A stretch of DNA of 20,228 nt from Phoronis australis (taxonomy: Eukaryota; Phoronida; Phoronidae): positions 411,482 to 431,709 of the forward strand of contig NMRA01000236.1 in the NCBI GenBank assembly GCA_002633005.1, read 5' to 3'. The translations under genes were made by a program, and so were the position numbers. Positions 1 to 10,309 of this stretch are shown here, piece by piece (the first letter of the stretch is position 1; every line of letters begins with the position of its first letter). The notes under the pieces were generated by a model that was given only the letters and a program-made list of their open reading frames with translations, searched no databases and was not told where the DNA came from.

Positions 1-1217
1 CCGCCGATTCTTTCACTTTAAAATTGCATTTTCTCCGTATTTAGCTGACTAACAAGCTGAAAAACGAAATAAGCCGCTTTAGCTCATGGTATCGACATGC
101 TTACCGTGACAAGACTTAATTTTCTTTACCAACTATGATGTTGTCGAAACAATCAGCGACTCAAGAAAACGCTTCAAAGTTTATTGGGTTGGCCAACCCT
201 AAATTGAACATTCAAAACTGTGGCATTGCATGTGACATGAACTGCCAACTCATTCAGCAATAATTAAGATTAGATAGTGTTTTTAAGTCCCAAAACGCTT
301 CGGTCCAGAACTGTGCAGCTAAACGACAGCAAAATTCAAAACCATAGGCTGGAAGCTAATAAAATAAAAAGTTGTTCCTGCCCAAACCAATGCAACATAA
401 GCGTTTTCCGGCTACGCTGAAACCGAATGCTTCCTTTTTAATTAAACGTCAAGCAGTAATACATATGTAATACAACGACATACTGTAACTAAAGTAGGCC
501 TACACATGACTAAATGTCTCTAAAATAAATACCATCGTCTCAAAATGAATTAAAACTCACTAAACACATACACAAATCAGACAATAATGTCGATGGATAA
601 AATGGAGTACATTATAACAGTAGTGCCATAGCCGGTATTGATAAAAAGAACAGCGCTTGACTGATGCAGCTGACATCCACCAGCATCCGTTGCACACGAG
701 GTGCGGTACGTCGCAGCACTGCGTCTACAGTTACTGATAAGTTCGCGCCGGTTCTGTAGCCGTTTTATGGAAGGCCGACGTAGCTAAAGGGGGGTCGCAT
801 CAGTATCGTGATTTGTAAAAATGTTTTTTCAACTTCAATATGAACTGCCGTCACGTTTTCATCGACAGCAATTCTTCGTTCTTACTACACAAATGCAACG
901 TCGCACTGCCTTTAATCGTCTTAGCTAAGATCCATCGTACGATCTTTATGACCCAGGTAGTTGCAATCGGACTACAGTTTCTACGTCATCTAAGCTGTGG
1001 ACCTCGTTCATATCCACTGCTATGCACTCAGTACATACAGTCGTGTATCTTGTCTTTCCTTGTGATTCCAATGATTAAGTGAATATTTTACAATTCCCTT
1101 TGTCCACATAATTTGAAAGAGGTGATACTCAAATATTGTTCTTCCGATGACAAGAAATTCCAATGGTGAAATTCCTACCAAAGCAAAATCACGGAACTTT
1201 TACGATCTAATCTCATT
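1..1217. other. Non-coding stretch, nothing recognised
   Basis: I see no gene, RNA gene or transposon signature here. Most of it is AT-rich. A more GC-rich, CpG-containing patch at about 660-800 could be a fragment of an exon or a promoter, but no splice-bounded reading frame supports that. An 80-codon open frame at 840-1082 has no recognisable motif and is probably chance. Confidence 0.5.
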
Positions 1218-1222
1218 TTATT
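1217..1222 (-). promoter_or_regulatory. Possible polyadenylation signal overlapping a stop codon
   Basis: On the minus strand AATAAA overlaps the TAA stop of the 257-codon ORF. A signal this close to the stop would give a very short 3' UTR. The hexamer is common in AT-rich DNA, so this is weak support. Confidence 0.3.
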
Positions 1223-1991
1223 TGTCACTTCGAGTGCACGCCGACTGATATAATTGCTCGAACGTTTGTTTCTGTGCCTGTATTTTCAAAGCCTTGGCTT
1301 TGTCTAAGCTGTTAACCCTCATTCGATATTTCACAGGTTCTTTAAAATAGTCTTCGTTTTCTTCAGAAAGTTTCAAATCTATGTCCTCGTGATTTATGCA
1401 GCTTTTTTCGCATGAAGTATGCAAATGTTCGTTTCTTCTCATGACAACCCTGAGCTCAGCCTCTGGTAAAGAATAATACCTCCTGACGGCTATCTTCTGA
1501 TACTCGTCCTGACAGCTCAAGCCCGCCTTTCGTTCAACAAACTTGTCTCCAGCAAAAGCTGTCATCCATGGGAAATCATCTTCACCATTTTCGAGGTCGT
1601 CATTTGTAACGTCGTATGGGTGTGAGCGTGTTTTCCATTGCTGCGGAGGGCGAGTCTCTTCCATTGCGCACAATTTCTCATTGCTGGTTACACACCTTTC
1701 TCCTCTGCTCTCCTTGCCGACATTTTCCATTTGGCAAGACTCATTTTCTGAACTCAGTCGCTGCTTTGCGTGTTCTTTGCCTTGATTTCCTGTCAAATCA
1801 CATTTGATTACTGCGTGTTTTATCATCGAATCCATCTGTTCGGCAGAATTAGTGTCAACGACGGCCTTTCTCAAACAGCTATCGACCTCTCTAGGATCTC
1901 GTTGCCTACCATCCACAAATCTCTCAGTATGACAAATCATTTGCTGCTTTAACCCTTGTGACATGACGAAAAGTCCTATTGTTTTGGTCAT
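1218..1991 (-). CDS. Hypothetical protein, 257-codon uninterrupted ORF of unknown family
   Basis: I do not recognise this protein. It reads from an ATG at 1991 down to a TAA at 1218-1220, with an in-frame TAA about 10 codons upstream of the ATG that bounds the frame. A 257-codon frame is long for AT-rich non-coding DNA, and the region is less AT-rich than its flanks, so real coding is plausible. The protein is hydrophilic and rich in Glu, Lys and Arg, with ten Cys scattered through it. It has no signal peptide and no membrane segment. Near the middle is an acidic patch followed by DDFPWMTAF; the C-terminal third (from about EEPVKYRMRV onward in composition) is basic and possibly helical. The stop codon overlaps AATAAA (1217-1222, minus strand), a possible polyadenylation signal. 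It could be a single-exon gene, the last exon of a longer gene, or a fragment of a mobile element. Confidence 0.5.
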   Translation of the reverse strand: MTKTIGLFVMSQGLKQQMICHTERFVDGRQRDPREVDSCLRKAVVDTNSAEQMDSMIKHAVIKCDLTGNQGKEHAKQRLSSENESCQMENVGKESRGERCVTSNEKLCAMEETRPPQQWKTRSHPYDVTNDDLENGEDDFPWMTAFAGDKFVERKAGLSCQDEYQKIAVRRYYSLPEAELRVVMRRNEHLHTSCEKSCINHEDIDLKLSEENEDYFKEPVKYRMRVNSLDKAKALKIQAQKQTFEQLYQSACTRSDK

Positions 1992-2288
1992 ATTTGTAGC
2001 ACAGGCCCTCCTTTAGAGTACACCATAGGGTTGATCGTGTGGGTTAATTGCCGTGGCTTTAATGTCTTGCTTTACTCTAGCGTCCAATTATTCCTGGCGG
2101 ATGCTCAAATTACCTGACACCGGTGGTCTCCTTCATGTAGGAATCATGTGAAAATTACCCTGTAAATTAAATGGGACAATGTTGCTTTATGAACATTTGC
2201 GCATAATCGATAAAAGAATTAAATATCGCTACGTGTGCTCAAACGCCACAATGCGATAACATTAATTTTATTCTTACGGTTATGTAAT

Positions 2289-2320
2289 ACCTTATGTACT
2301 ACCTTATGTACAACCTTATC
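2289..2320. repeat. Short 12-bp tandem repeat, about 2.6 copies
   Basis: ACCTTATGTACT (2289-2300) is followed by ACCTTATGTACA (2301-2312) and a partial third copy, ACCTTATC. It looks like local replication slippage with no evident function. Confidence 0.7.
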
Positions 2321-3420
2321 GGCAGCTATGTATTTAGCAAAATGTCTACAAACCAAATATTTTCACTCAGTAAAAGTAGACTTTTATTTTCTGAAAGTAG
2401 AAAGACTGTAGAATTAGATTTTTGACTTAATAGGTATTGAATTTCAATTTTTCCTGTCTCCCACCCTAAGCCTCTCTCCTTCCCTCAGTGCCGTTGATGG
2501 TGTGGTTAAATGGTATTGACACTCAAGGCGAATTACCCGCTAGCCCGTTATACACTTAATCATTCACTATCATTCAAATATAAGTGACAGAGATTTTGAA
2601 GAGCAGCAATTCCTTCCGAGTACTTCCAAAAGTAAGCCTCAGGCCGCATTGGTATTCGTTAAATGATGTATTTCCTTAGCCCAGGGGTAGTTAAACAAGG
2701 TCCTATAAATGGAAAATTTCACAACGACACAAGAGAATGGTAGGTACCACTGTTGAATCTAATTTGTAAATAAACCAAAGTGTGCTGAAATAAACTACAT
2801 CATGTTTCTCAAGAAGCCTTACTTGTTTTTATTTAGCACTCGCTGGCGTTGTTCATTTTGAGAAGCCTTGCAAATTATTTGTGGCATCGAATGTAAGACA
2901 ATTGGCATTTATTCTGAAAAAATCCATTACAGCGTTCTGTCGTTCAGTAACTTTTCCAGACGTGAGGGGTGCTGAACGTGCGATAACGTCTAGCTCTTTT
3001 GTTAACTGCCCAGCTCAGTCTTTTGTCCCGTATGATAACAAGCAAGCTAATTATCTCTCAGGCTTCAAATGAAATGTATGGTGGTTGCACGCTATTACTG
3101 AACGCGTAACGAGCACTGTCAAACCCAGTGCGTCCGTTTGGGTAGAATAGATTGCCTTAACTTCTGTTGTAGTTGGGCGATTTTGGTGATTCAAAAACGG
3201 AAAAATGGTCAGCATTTGACTAGGAATTCAGAAATGCTATTGGTTTAAGCTCAAATATGTTATAACTTAACTTTCATTTTTATCAGCCCAGCCCAGTCAG
3301 TCTAGATACGATCTGACCGGCGATTAGAGCAATTTTCGAACAAAAGGGCCAGGCCCTCCAACCATAAATGCCAGAATGGAGTTAATCAGTCGTGTAAGAT
3401 ATGGGCTACGGGGGTAAACT

Positions 3421-3461
3421 TCCCAACTTGTTGTTGGGCTATAGAATCGAACAAGTTGGGA
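3421..3461. repeat. Small inverted repeat (12-bp arms)
   Basis: TCCCAACTTGTT (3421-3432) is the exact reverse complement of AACAAGTTGGGA (3450-3461), with a 17-nt loop. It lies about 300 bp upstream of the LINE coding start and could be a remnant of a foldback element. No target-site duplication was seen. Confidence 0.6.
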
Positions 3462-3760
3462 GCAACGGGATGTCGCCTCAAGATACTTATCTATCACTGA
3501 ATAGTTGATCCAAATAGTGCTTACTATTTATATATATGCATAGATTTGACTTGTAATTTTACATGTTAAAGTTTCCAAATGTCTAATGCTTCATGTATGT
3601 ATCTCAGTATCTATCTTGCCTGTTTAAGTTTGTTTAAACTTTTTATCCGTTTATCTTACCCACCCCTTGTGAATTTTTTCATGTGCGCTATTTCAATGAA
3701 CTTATATGACGACCGATATCCTAGGACCAATCAAAGAATAACACATGTAAATATCCATTT

Positions 3761-4180
3761 ATGGCCAACGTAAGCCAGTTTTCTGCTGGCGCAGCTCTTG
3801 ATCCTGCTCCTCTATTATCTAGTTATGGAGGTGAGAATGCACTAGACTTCTGTCTCTTATATAAGTCCCTTGAATGTTGCACCGAGGCTCCAATTACCAA
3901 ATCCCATTTTTTTGATACAGAAGGAGTTAAAAACTTTCTTGAACTAAATAAATCAAGTCTAACCGTGTTAAGTATTAACATTCAATCACTTAACGCAAAA
4001 TTCACTCAACTTGAATCATTCCTGCACAACATTCACTCTAAAGAATTATTTTTCGACATTATCTTAATACAAGAATCATGGTTAACCACGACCAGCTGCC
4101 TTTCAGTCTTTCAAATTGACGGTTACAACATGTACTCTAAACCTGCATCTAGCTTATGTTCAACACACGGTGGCCTTATC
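3761..4180 (+). CDS. LINE endonuclease, N-terminal fragment (APE-type)
   Basis: From the ATG at 3761, roughly 65 residues of non-conserved leader are followed by the start of an apurinic-endonuclease-like domain, which nicks target DNA for target-primed reverse transcription. Visible landmarks are LSINIQSLNAKF (first beta strand and Asn/Lys motif), DIILIQESWL (containing the conserved metal-binding Glu), a GYN motif, and a terminal GGLI matching the usual GG(L/V) strand. The rest of the domain, including the catalytic Asp and His near its C-terminus, is absent because the frame meets the N at 4181. The truncation is more likely an assembly effect than a biological one. Confidence 0.7.
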
Positions 4181-4181
4181 N
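4181..4181. other. Assembly join (single N) inside the LINE
   Basis: One ambiguous base separates endonuclease sequence from RT sequence in a different frame. About 300 residues expected between GGLI and the RT entry are not present. This is best read as a gap or forced join, so the distance across it should not be trusted. Confidence 0.8.
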
Positions 4182-5678
4182 GATGCTCTAAAGATTGCTA
4201 AGGTGATCCCAGTTTTTAAACAACATGGTTTGGACCCAGAGCACCCGGGCAATTATAGACCCATTTCTATTCTTCCAACAATCTCAAAAATTATAGAAAA
4301 AATTATCCATAATCAACTTTCAACTTTCCTAAATGAAAATGATATACTTAATAAACATCAATATGGTTTCAGGAAATGTCACTCTACAGAACTTGCTTCG
4401 CTTGAACTTTTAGACCGCATTTGTTCCCATCTTGATAATAACATGAATCCCCTGGTCATCTTTCTAGATCTCTCGAAAGCTTTCGACACAATAGACCACC
4501 AAATACTCTTGCAAAAGATAAATCACTATGGTATTACTGAAGTTGAATATACACTGATTAAAAGTTATCTCTCAAACCGCACCCAATATGTTTCACTAAG
4601 TGATACAACTTCCAGTTGGTTACCAATATCTACCGGAGTTCCCCAAGGCTCTGTCCTTGGCCCACTTCTCTTCCTAGTTTACATAACTGATCTTTCGTTT
4701 TCTTCTCCCATGGACACACTTCTTTATTCTGACGACACTTGCCTCGTCACACCTTACAAACTGACTGAATCTTCCCAACACACTTTACAACAATCAACCA
4801 CCATCAACAACAACCTTAAATCTATTTCAGACTGGTTTTCTGTGAACAAACTTTCAATTAACACATCAAAAAGTAAATTAATGATCTTCCACTTCCCCCA
4901 AAAGAAAATTGAAAAATGTATTATTCCCACCATCTATATAAATAGCAAAACAATAAATCACGTGAACAGTTTTCCTTTCCTTGGTATTACTGTTGACAAA
5001 AACCTCTCATGGTCCCCCCACATTAACCTCATCTCAGAAAAACTTAACAATCTCGGTGGACTCTTATACAAATTGAAATCTTATCTTCCTCTTCCAGCTC
5101 TCAAGTTGATATATAATTCACTTGTCCTTCCACATTTAAACTATGGCATTACTACTTGGGGTTTTGGCAACACTAAGAAACTTCAAACAACCCAGAAAAG
5201 AATACTTAGGAATATATCAAATTCCAGTTATAATGCTCACTCTCTGCCCATATGTAAGGAACTTCGCCTTCCTTTAGTTCAAGACATTTTTAAAATCTCA
5301 ACTGCAAAATTTTACTACAAATTCCTCAATAATCAGCTTCCTAAGTATTTTTACACTAACAACTTCTTTAGTAAACCCATCCAATATAAGCCAACCAGGC
5401 ACATTAAAACTCCTACATACCTGAATCAATACTCAGCTACTATACAGACAATACAACACAAAATTTTAATTCCTCCGTCCAACAAATTGTCATCAAGAGC
5501 CTGTATTAGATTTCAGATTCCTCGACTTATAAACAACAACGAAATACCAGTCTCTGCTCTAAATGTAATAAAAACGCATTCTTTGCAAGCATTTTCCAGG
5601 TTCTTAACCAATTTTATTATTAGCAACTACGATCCAGTTTGTCATATTTCCAATTGCTTCATATGTGACAGTATCTAA
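4182..5678 (+). CDS. LINE reverse transcriptase and C-terminal region, partial at 5' end
   Basis: This encodes the RNA-dependent DNA polymerase that copies the element into the nicked target. The reading starts directly after the N with DALKIAKVIPVFK, the usual entry to the RT domain, then NYRPISILP. Motif A is FLDLSKAFD (first catalytic Asp codon at 4467-4469), followed by the GVPQGSVLGPLLFL block. Motif C is YSDD (4725-4736), a Ser variant of the commoner YADD. A roughly 250-residue C-terminal region follows and contains the Trp-Gly, Q-K-R pattern typical of CR1/L2-like LINEs. It ends in TAA at 5676-5678. There is no stop or frameshift in about 500 codons. The true start lies upstream, in sequence missing at the N. 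Confidence 0.9.
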   Translation, partial: DALKIAKVIPVFKQHGLDPEHPGNYRPISILPTISKIIEKIIHNQLSTFLNENDILNKHQYGFRKCHSTELASLELLDRICSHLDNNMNPLVIFLDLSKAFDTIDHQILLQKINHYGITEVEYTLIKSYLSNRTQYVSLSDTTSSWLPISTGVPQGSVLGPLLFLVYITDLSFSSPMDTLLYSDDTCLVTPYKLTESSQHTLQQSTTINNNLKSISDWFSVNKLSINTSKSKLMIFHFPQKKIEKCIIPTIYINSKTINHVNSFPFLGITVDKNLSWSPHINLISEKLNNLGGLLYKLKSYLPLPALKLIYNSLVLPHLNYGITTWGFGNTKKLQTTQKRILRNISNSSYNAHSLPICKELRLPLVQDIFKISTAKFYYKFLNNQLPKYFYTNNFFSKPIQYKPTRHIKTPTYLNQYSATIQTIQHKILIPPSNKLSSRACIRFQIPRLINNNEIPVSALNVIKTHSLQAFSRFLTNFIISNYDPVCHISNCFICDSI

Positions 5679-5813
5679 TTGTATTCTCAAAATCTCCTGA
5701 GCTGTGCCAGTTTTCTTCTTGGTTCCTGGCGTGTCGGTCGTTTTCAGCACTAATTCACTGTTTTCTTAATTATTCCTACTGATTTTTGCATTTCCACTTG
5801 TTTATCTTGTACA

Positions 5814-5856
5814 GGGGACCTTCTTATTAGCGGTCAATAACCTTTAGAAGGCCTCC
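5814..5856 (+). repeat. Stem-loop in LINE 3' UTR
   Basis: GGGGACCTTCT (5814-5824) pairs with AGAAGGCCTCC (5846-5856), with nine Watson-Crick pairs, one G-U and one A-C. It lies about 60 bp before the TC tail. In several LINE groups a 3' hairpin is recognised by the element's own reverse transcriptase to prime replication; that role is inferred here from position. Confidence 0.5.
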
Positions 5857-5915
5857 TAACTGAAATCAAATTTTAATCAATGTATTATTATTATGTACTG
5901 TAAATAAAAGCGTTT

Positions 5916-5935
5916 TCTCTCTCTCTCTCTCTCTC
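5916..5935 (+). repeat. (TC)10 microsatellite, likely LINE 3' tail
   Basis: Ten TC dinucleotides follow GTAAATAAAAGCG directly and then give way to unrelated sequence. Short simple repeats at the 3' end, rather than poly(A), are usual in CR1/L2-like LINEs, so this is taken as the element's 3' boundary. Confidence 0.65.
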
Positions 5936-8900
5936 ATGCCCCATATAGACCCAAGGGCGTACATTTGACGACCTGTTTGCGGAAATTTTCGGTTCACTCG
6001 CTACTGCCAACGTCACAAAAATGGGCGACTAGCGACACTATCTGACCATTCCGATGACTCCCTCCCTTCCCTTTCTCTTCCCTCAATCAAATGATTCTTA
6101 CGCATGCAAGTGACAATGGCTAGGCTTTTCTACATAAAGGCTGTTTTTTTCACGTTGAAAGAGACTCATAGTGAGTATATTGGGCTGATAGAACATTTAC
6201 TTCCCCTGACCTGCCTTACTGAATCAGTGCCTGTGTTCAACAAGTTTTGAAGGCCCCTGTTAATTGGTTCTTACCATCAGACTGAACACAGAACAAGTTC
6301 AACGGTGATATACTGGTAAAATCGGAAAATCAATCCTCAATGAACATGATTGCGTTTTTTCTGTTAATTTTTTAATTTATGAAAAGTGGAAGTTCAGTGT
6401 CAGTCAACTGTGACAGACGTTTTGTTGCTGCACCATCGGAGATTAAAATTAAGCTTAGTGCTATAATTTCGTGGAAAATGCTGTTGAGCATTACATAGGA
6501 ATAAGATTTGTTTAAACTGGTTTTACGATAAAATTAACTTGATAACATGTTTTTGTTGAGATGAAGCGGAAGGTGTGTCTCTAAAAACAAAGAAGTTACC
6601 AAAAGCCATAAATTTTGACCAGGATTTCCAGTCATTTCAAATTGAGCAGGTGAACTCTCAAGTACGTCTATCTCATAATTTTCAGGTGTAGCATGGAATC
6701 ACTGTTAAACAAAACATCTATGCATTTAAAAGCCACAACTTAAACCGTGCTATGGATTTGAAAACAAGTGCAGGTAAACCTTTGCACGCTGAACAGTTGG
6801 TTCATGATTATTACTTACACGAGCTTGCGTCTCTACTTATTTTCTCCCAAGACGGCTATTCTCATAATGAACTTCCCACCAGCTTTTCAATGGTGAAAAA
6901 TAGCCGACCTCCAGCTGCGTCACTCGGTGAAAGTCAACAACCTTTACTAATGCCCTCGTGACACGATCAAGACGGCTGGTGGTAAATTTTTGAAATCCGA
7001 TATCACAACTGTGACGAAAATGAAACGATCGATACGTGATGAATGTTTGTGAGGGGACATCGATCTATGTCAGCGATCGTGAATGAGTCAAGCTTTTTGT
7101 CTAGGTAAACACTAACCTCGTTTCGTCCGCGAGCTTGAGGTAAACAGAAGTTTTGCGACCTCAGAAATAGTATACGCTAAAAACAACCGTGACGTCTGCG
7201 TTTTCAAAAAGTTGTTTTCGCCCGTCCACACACTAATACTCTGATACGACCGAGACGACTTCGTTAGTCAAAAAATTGCTTCTTTGGTTGTGGATATTTG
7301 TAGAAGGAAGCCATATCCGTGAACAAAATGTCGTGTTTTCAAAAAAATCCATTTAAGAGTTTTTTTGTCGTACTTGGCCATCGAATTTTGTACATACATG
7401 TTGGCGGAGCCATATGCGTAAAGGAAATTTATGTTTAATGATGGCGTTTTCAAAAGCTGCTTTTTGTTTTTCGAACCCAGTTGAGAAACTGTTGCGTTTT
7501 CAAATGAAAACCAAAATGTGTGGACAGAGCCTACAGTTAGGAATTATTGCGTGTCATGCCGCCCAGTATAATGGAGTTATTACCCGGAATCTGTTCCCTC
7601 ACTCGCTGCGGCGACGTAAAACTGAGTTCCAGCGTTTCTTTCATAATTTTATGATAAACGCCGCAATCTGTAAACTTTCAAAAGTGCGAGTCCTACAAAT
7701 TAAATTTGGATGAAGTTTATAGGCGGTTCTTTGAAAGCGTACGGGGCGTTTTTACACCACAGACGAGAGTCACTGCTCTTATCACTAGCCCCATTATTCA
7801 GCATCTATAGGCCAGCTATAATGTTTGGAAGCAAGGGACGGTGCAAAACTAGACTCTGACCAGGTCAATAACACTTGGTTCACTAGCGTAAACATATGCA
7901 TACATGTGTTTTCACAATAAAGTACAACTGTGTAAATGTTTGAACATGGCAACTAAGGTCATTCAAGAATGTGTTGTCCTCCGAAGCCTATAAGATCCCA
8001 AGTCATGTCGTGCCATTCTCCGGCAGTTGACTGAACAAAATCTTTAAAACCCACTTCCCACCTATTCATGACGTTTGTGCTTGTCAATATTTGATTTCCT
8101 GTGGCCTTGGCATTATGCCACTGTCTTCAAAGATTGACTACCCTTTCAAGTTACAGACAAAGGTAAACGCGTGTGCATTGTACTTTTATAGCAGCAAACT
8201 TGCGGGGTTCACCGCTTGACTTCTAACAGTGCAAACATACAAAGGCCAACTGATCAGTTTGTCCTTAGGTGGCCTGGCCAGACTGGTACCTGAGTTGTAG
8301 AACGCGAACGGTCGATGCATTTATTTGCATGGATAATTTATAGGAAAGTGGCACCGTGAAATAACCACGAATTAGTAGTTGGCATAGTCTAGGGTGCACT
8401 CTGCTGAAACGCCGTGTAATAAATCTAATGCCATCTCTGTCTTTTTGTCGAATTCCCATCCAACGCCGTAAATACTTGCCTTTCAAGCAGGATTTTTATG
8501 TATTTGACTACAACGTTCCTAAATGTTACCAAAACTGGACAGAAAACAATTTCAATTATCCATGGCCAGTCAGGTCCTGTAGCTCGATTTATTTTCAGAA
8601 GCCTGCTCGTTCGGTTTTGGATCAGGGAAGTGGGGACCAAAGATTTCCGATCCATTGATTGCTGCTGACCGACAATCGGTTCCAGTGGCCACTATTTCGA
8701 AAACTGGAAAAATCAGCCAACGAAACACTCTGCAACCATAGTATCTTTGCTGCAAACAGGAGCTTTTACTCGAAGAAACTTTGTTTCAGTCATAGCATTG
8801 AGATAACAAGTGCAAGTGAAGGCTGTTTTGTCAGCTCAGTCACCTGGGGTCTGATTCATGGAAAGGGATTCAGTAAGTCCCAGGTAAAAAATTGGAAAAA

Positions 8901-9950
8901 TTGGGATAATCCGTCATGATGCAAGAGGGGGACAAGTACAATGTACGTTGTTAGCAACACAGAGTATTGGATTGTTTTTTTTTTTTACAGCAAAGGTTAA
9001 CTTTTCACTTCTTAAATTTTATTTCACGTACGGTATAGGTAAATGTAGCCAGCCAGCTAGAAGTATGAAGACTATCGTCAAAATACCGTGACAGCTCAGT
9101 AGCTGATACGACTTTGCGTCAAGGCCAAGGCAAATACTACAGATAACATTCACTTTACAGTAACATGATTTTAACAACATAGAATGCTTAGTCTTATTGA
9201 AAAACTGCTAGCTTGTGGTTCGAAATGTTGTCGAAAGTGTTCACAGTTCTAAGTTTGGAGATCAAGATATCAGAGTCATTGAGAGGCCAGACTCCCAGTA
9301 TCCGAGAAATCGCTGGTTGCACAGAACTGTAGCTTAAGAGTATCGTTTGATGAATATGAAATTAGCAATGAAAGCCGGCTTGAACTGATACGGGCAAATC
9401 ACAATCAAGGTCCATTATTCGGTGGCCACTTTTGGTGAAAAACGAAGGTTGTCATATAACTGTAAAAGCTAGGTTATTTTAAAGTACCATCATTCCAGGT
9501 TTGTAATCTAAAATATTTTTGCACAAGAACCACCGAATAAAATTTTATGGCCTAATGCATCGCAGTTGCATAGAAGGGTACGTAAGGCCTACACTACAAC
9601 TTGTGGTCACAGCCCATTTCTATCATGCAAAATTCATAAAGTAGCTGTTAATTTAGTAAGTTCTTGATAAAATTGAAGAAGTATCACATACTAAAGTAAG
9701 AAAAGTTATTATCGTGCGGATCAAGTTGTTCTAGATGATGATACATTGCATATCTTAACTCAGTATAATGAGAATTTCTTCTCTTGCAATATGATTCTTA
9801 CAAAAAGAAAATGACAGGTAACTACATTTTCAGAAACTTTATTGGTGCTATTTGCCTAGTTTTCAACACATTCACCAGTTGGTCAAAATAGTTAAAGCAA
9901 TGTTAGGCCCAGTGTTCAACTTGTAAACAGTAAAAAATGGTACTGTTTGG
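5936..9950. other. Long non-coding stretch between LINE and 16-mer array
   Basis: No host gene is recognised. Short open frames of 60-100 codons occur on both strands (for example 6752-6961, 7414-7713, 8428-8658 and 8659-8919), but none shows a known domain or convincing splice context. A transposon-like patch lies at about 7195-7530. A small inverted repeat, TTATTCGGTGG (9415-9425) and CCACCGAATAA (9530-9540), has no target duplication. Confidence 0.5.
7195..7530. repeat. Possible degenerate DNA-transposon/MITE-like patch
   Basis: The string GTTTTCAAA recurs four times at irregular spacing (near 7200, 7333, 7445 and 7497). The patch is bounded by CGTCCACACAC on the left (about 7223) and ATGTGTGGACAG on the right (about 7516), which are inverted relative to each other. 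This resembles the ends and subterminal repeats of non-autonomous DNA transposons. There is no clear target duplication and the terminal repeats are imperfect, so it is only suggestive. Confidence 0.3.
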
Positions 9951-10309
9951 GGGGTACGTACACTACGCACAGTCAATCAACGTCAAATTTTGGCTAAGTT
10001 ACAAATGTATGCGATGATCTTGAGTCTTGTGCTGCCTCTACTAGTTGTGTTTTTGCAAGCTGTCTTGAGAGATAGAGAACCTACCTCTGCAACAGCAGTT
10101 GTCACATATCTTCTAGGATGTTACTAGCCAAGACCTGTGTGGCATTTTATTTCCCACAAATTTAATAATGTCCATTGTTTTTTTGTTTTTGTCAGACTGG
10201 ATGCATTTTGGAAATATCAATATTTTTCATGATAACAGCAGAATGTAAAAATACTTATGGGCAATGCTATACTTTATAGCACAGAGGTTGGAGGTACGTA
10301 CACTAAACT

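Larger units (their letters stand above)
1992..3760. other. Non-coding stretch with small repeats
   Basis: No gene is recognised. It contains a short tandem repeat at 2289-2320, a hairpin at 3421-3461, and, from about 3500, sequence that may be the 5' untranslated part of the LINE starting at 3761. The LINE's 5' boundary and target-site duplication could not be found. Confidence 0.5.
3761..5935 (+). mobile_element. Non-LTR retrotransposon (LINE), internally truncated at an assembly join
   Basis: The element encodes, in order, the N-terminal part of an APE-type endonuclease, a reverse transcriptase with its downstream C-terminal region, a 3' UTR with a stem-loop, and a TC dinucleotide tail. 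The motifs (FLDLSKAFDTIDH, GVPQGSVLGPLLFL, YSDD) and the C-terminal pattern of Trp-Gly then LQ/TQKR then a Leu-Pro-rich segment fit the CR1/L2/Jockey-like group. Clade assignment is tentative. The single N at 4181 joins endonuclease in one frame to reverse transcriptase in another, and about a kilobase of sequence expected between them is missing. The RT frame has no stop codon, suggesting a recently active copy. The 5' end is not defined. Confidence 0.85.

Noticed and set aside
840-1082. 80-codon open frame with hydrophobic stretches
   Set aside because: No signal peptide or domain and no flanking gene signals; consistent with chance.
1540-1600. FPWM string in the 257-aa ORF, resembling a Hox/ParaHox hexapeptide
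   Set aside because: No homeodomain follows it in the frame; four residues are not enough and the downstream sequence does not fit.
8428-8919. Two adjacent open frames (8428-8658 and 8659-8919), with antisense frames overlapping
   Set aside because: They are separated by a stop, carry no known motif or convincing splice sites, and frames of this size are expected by chance.
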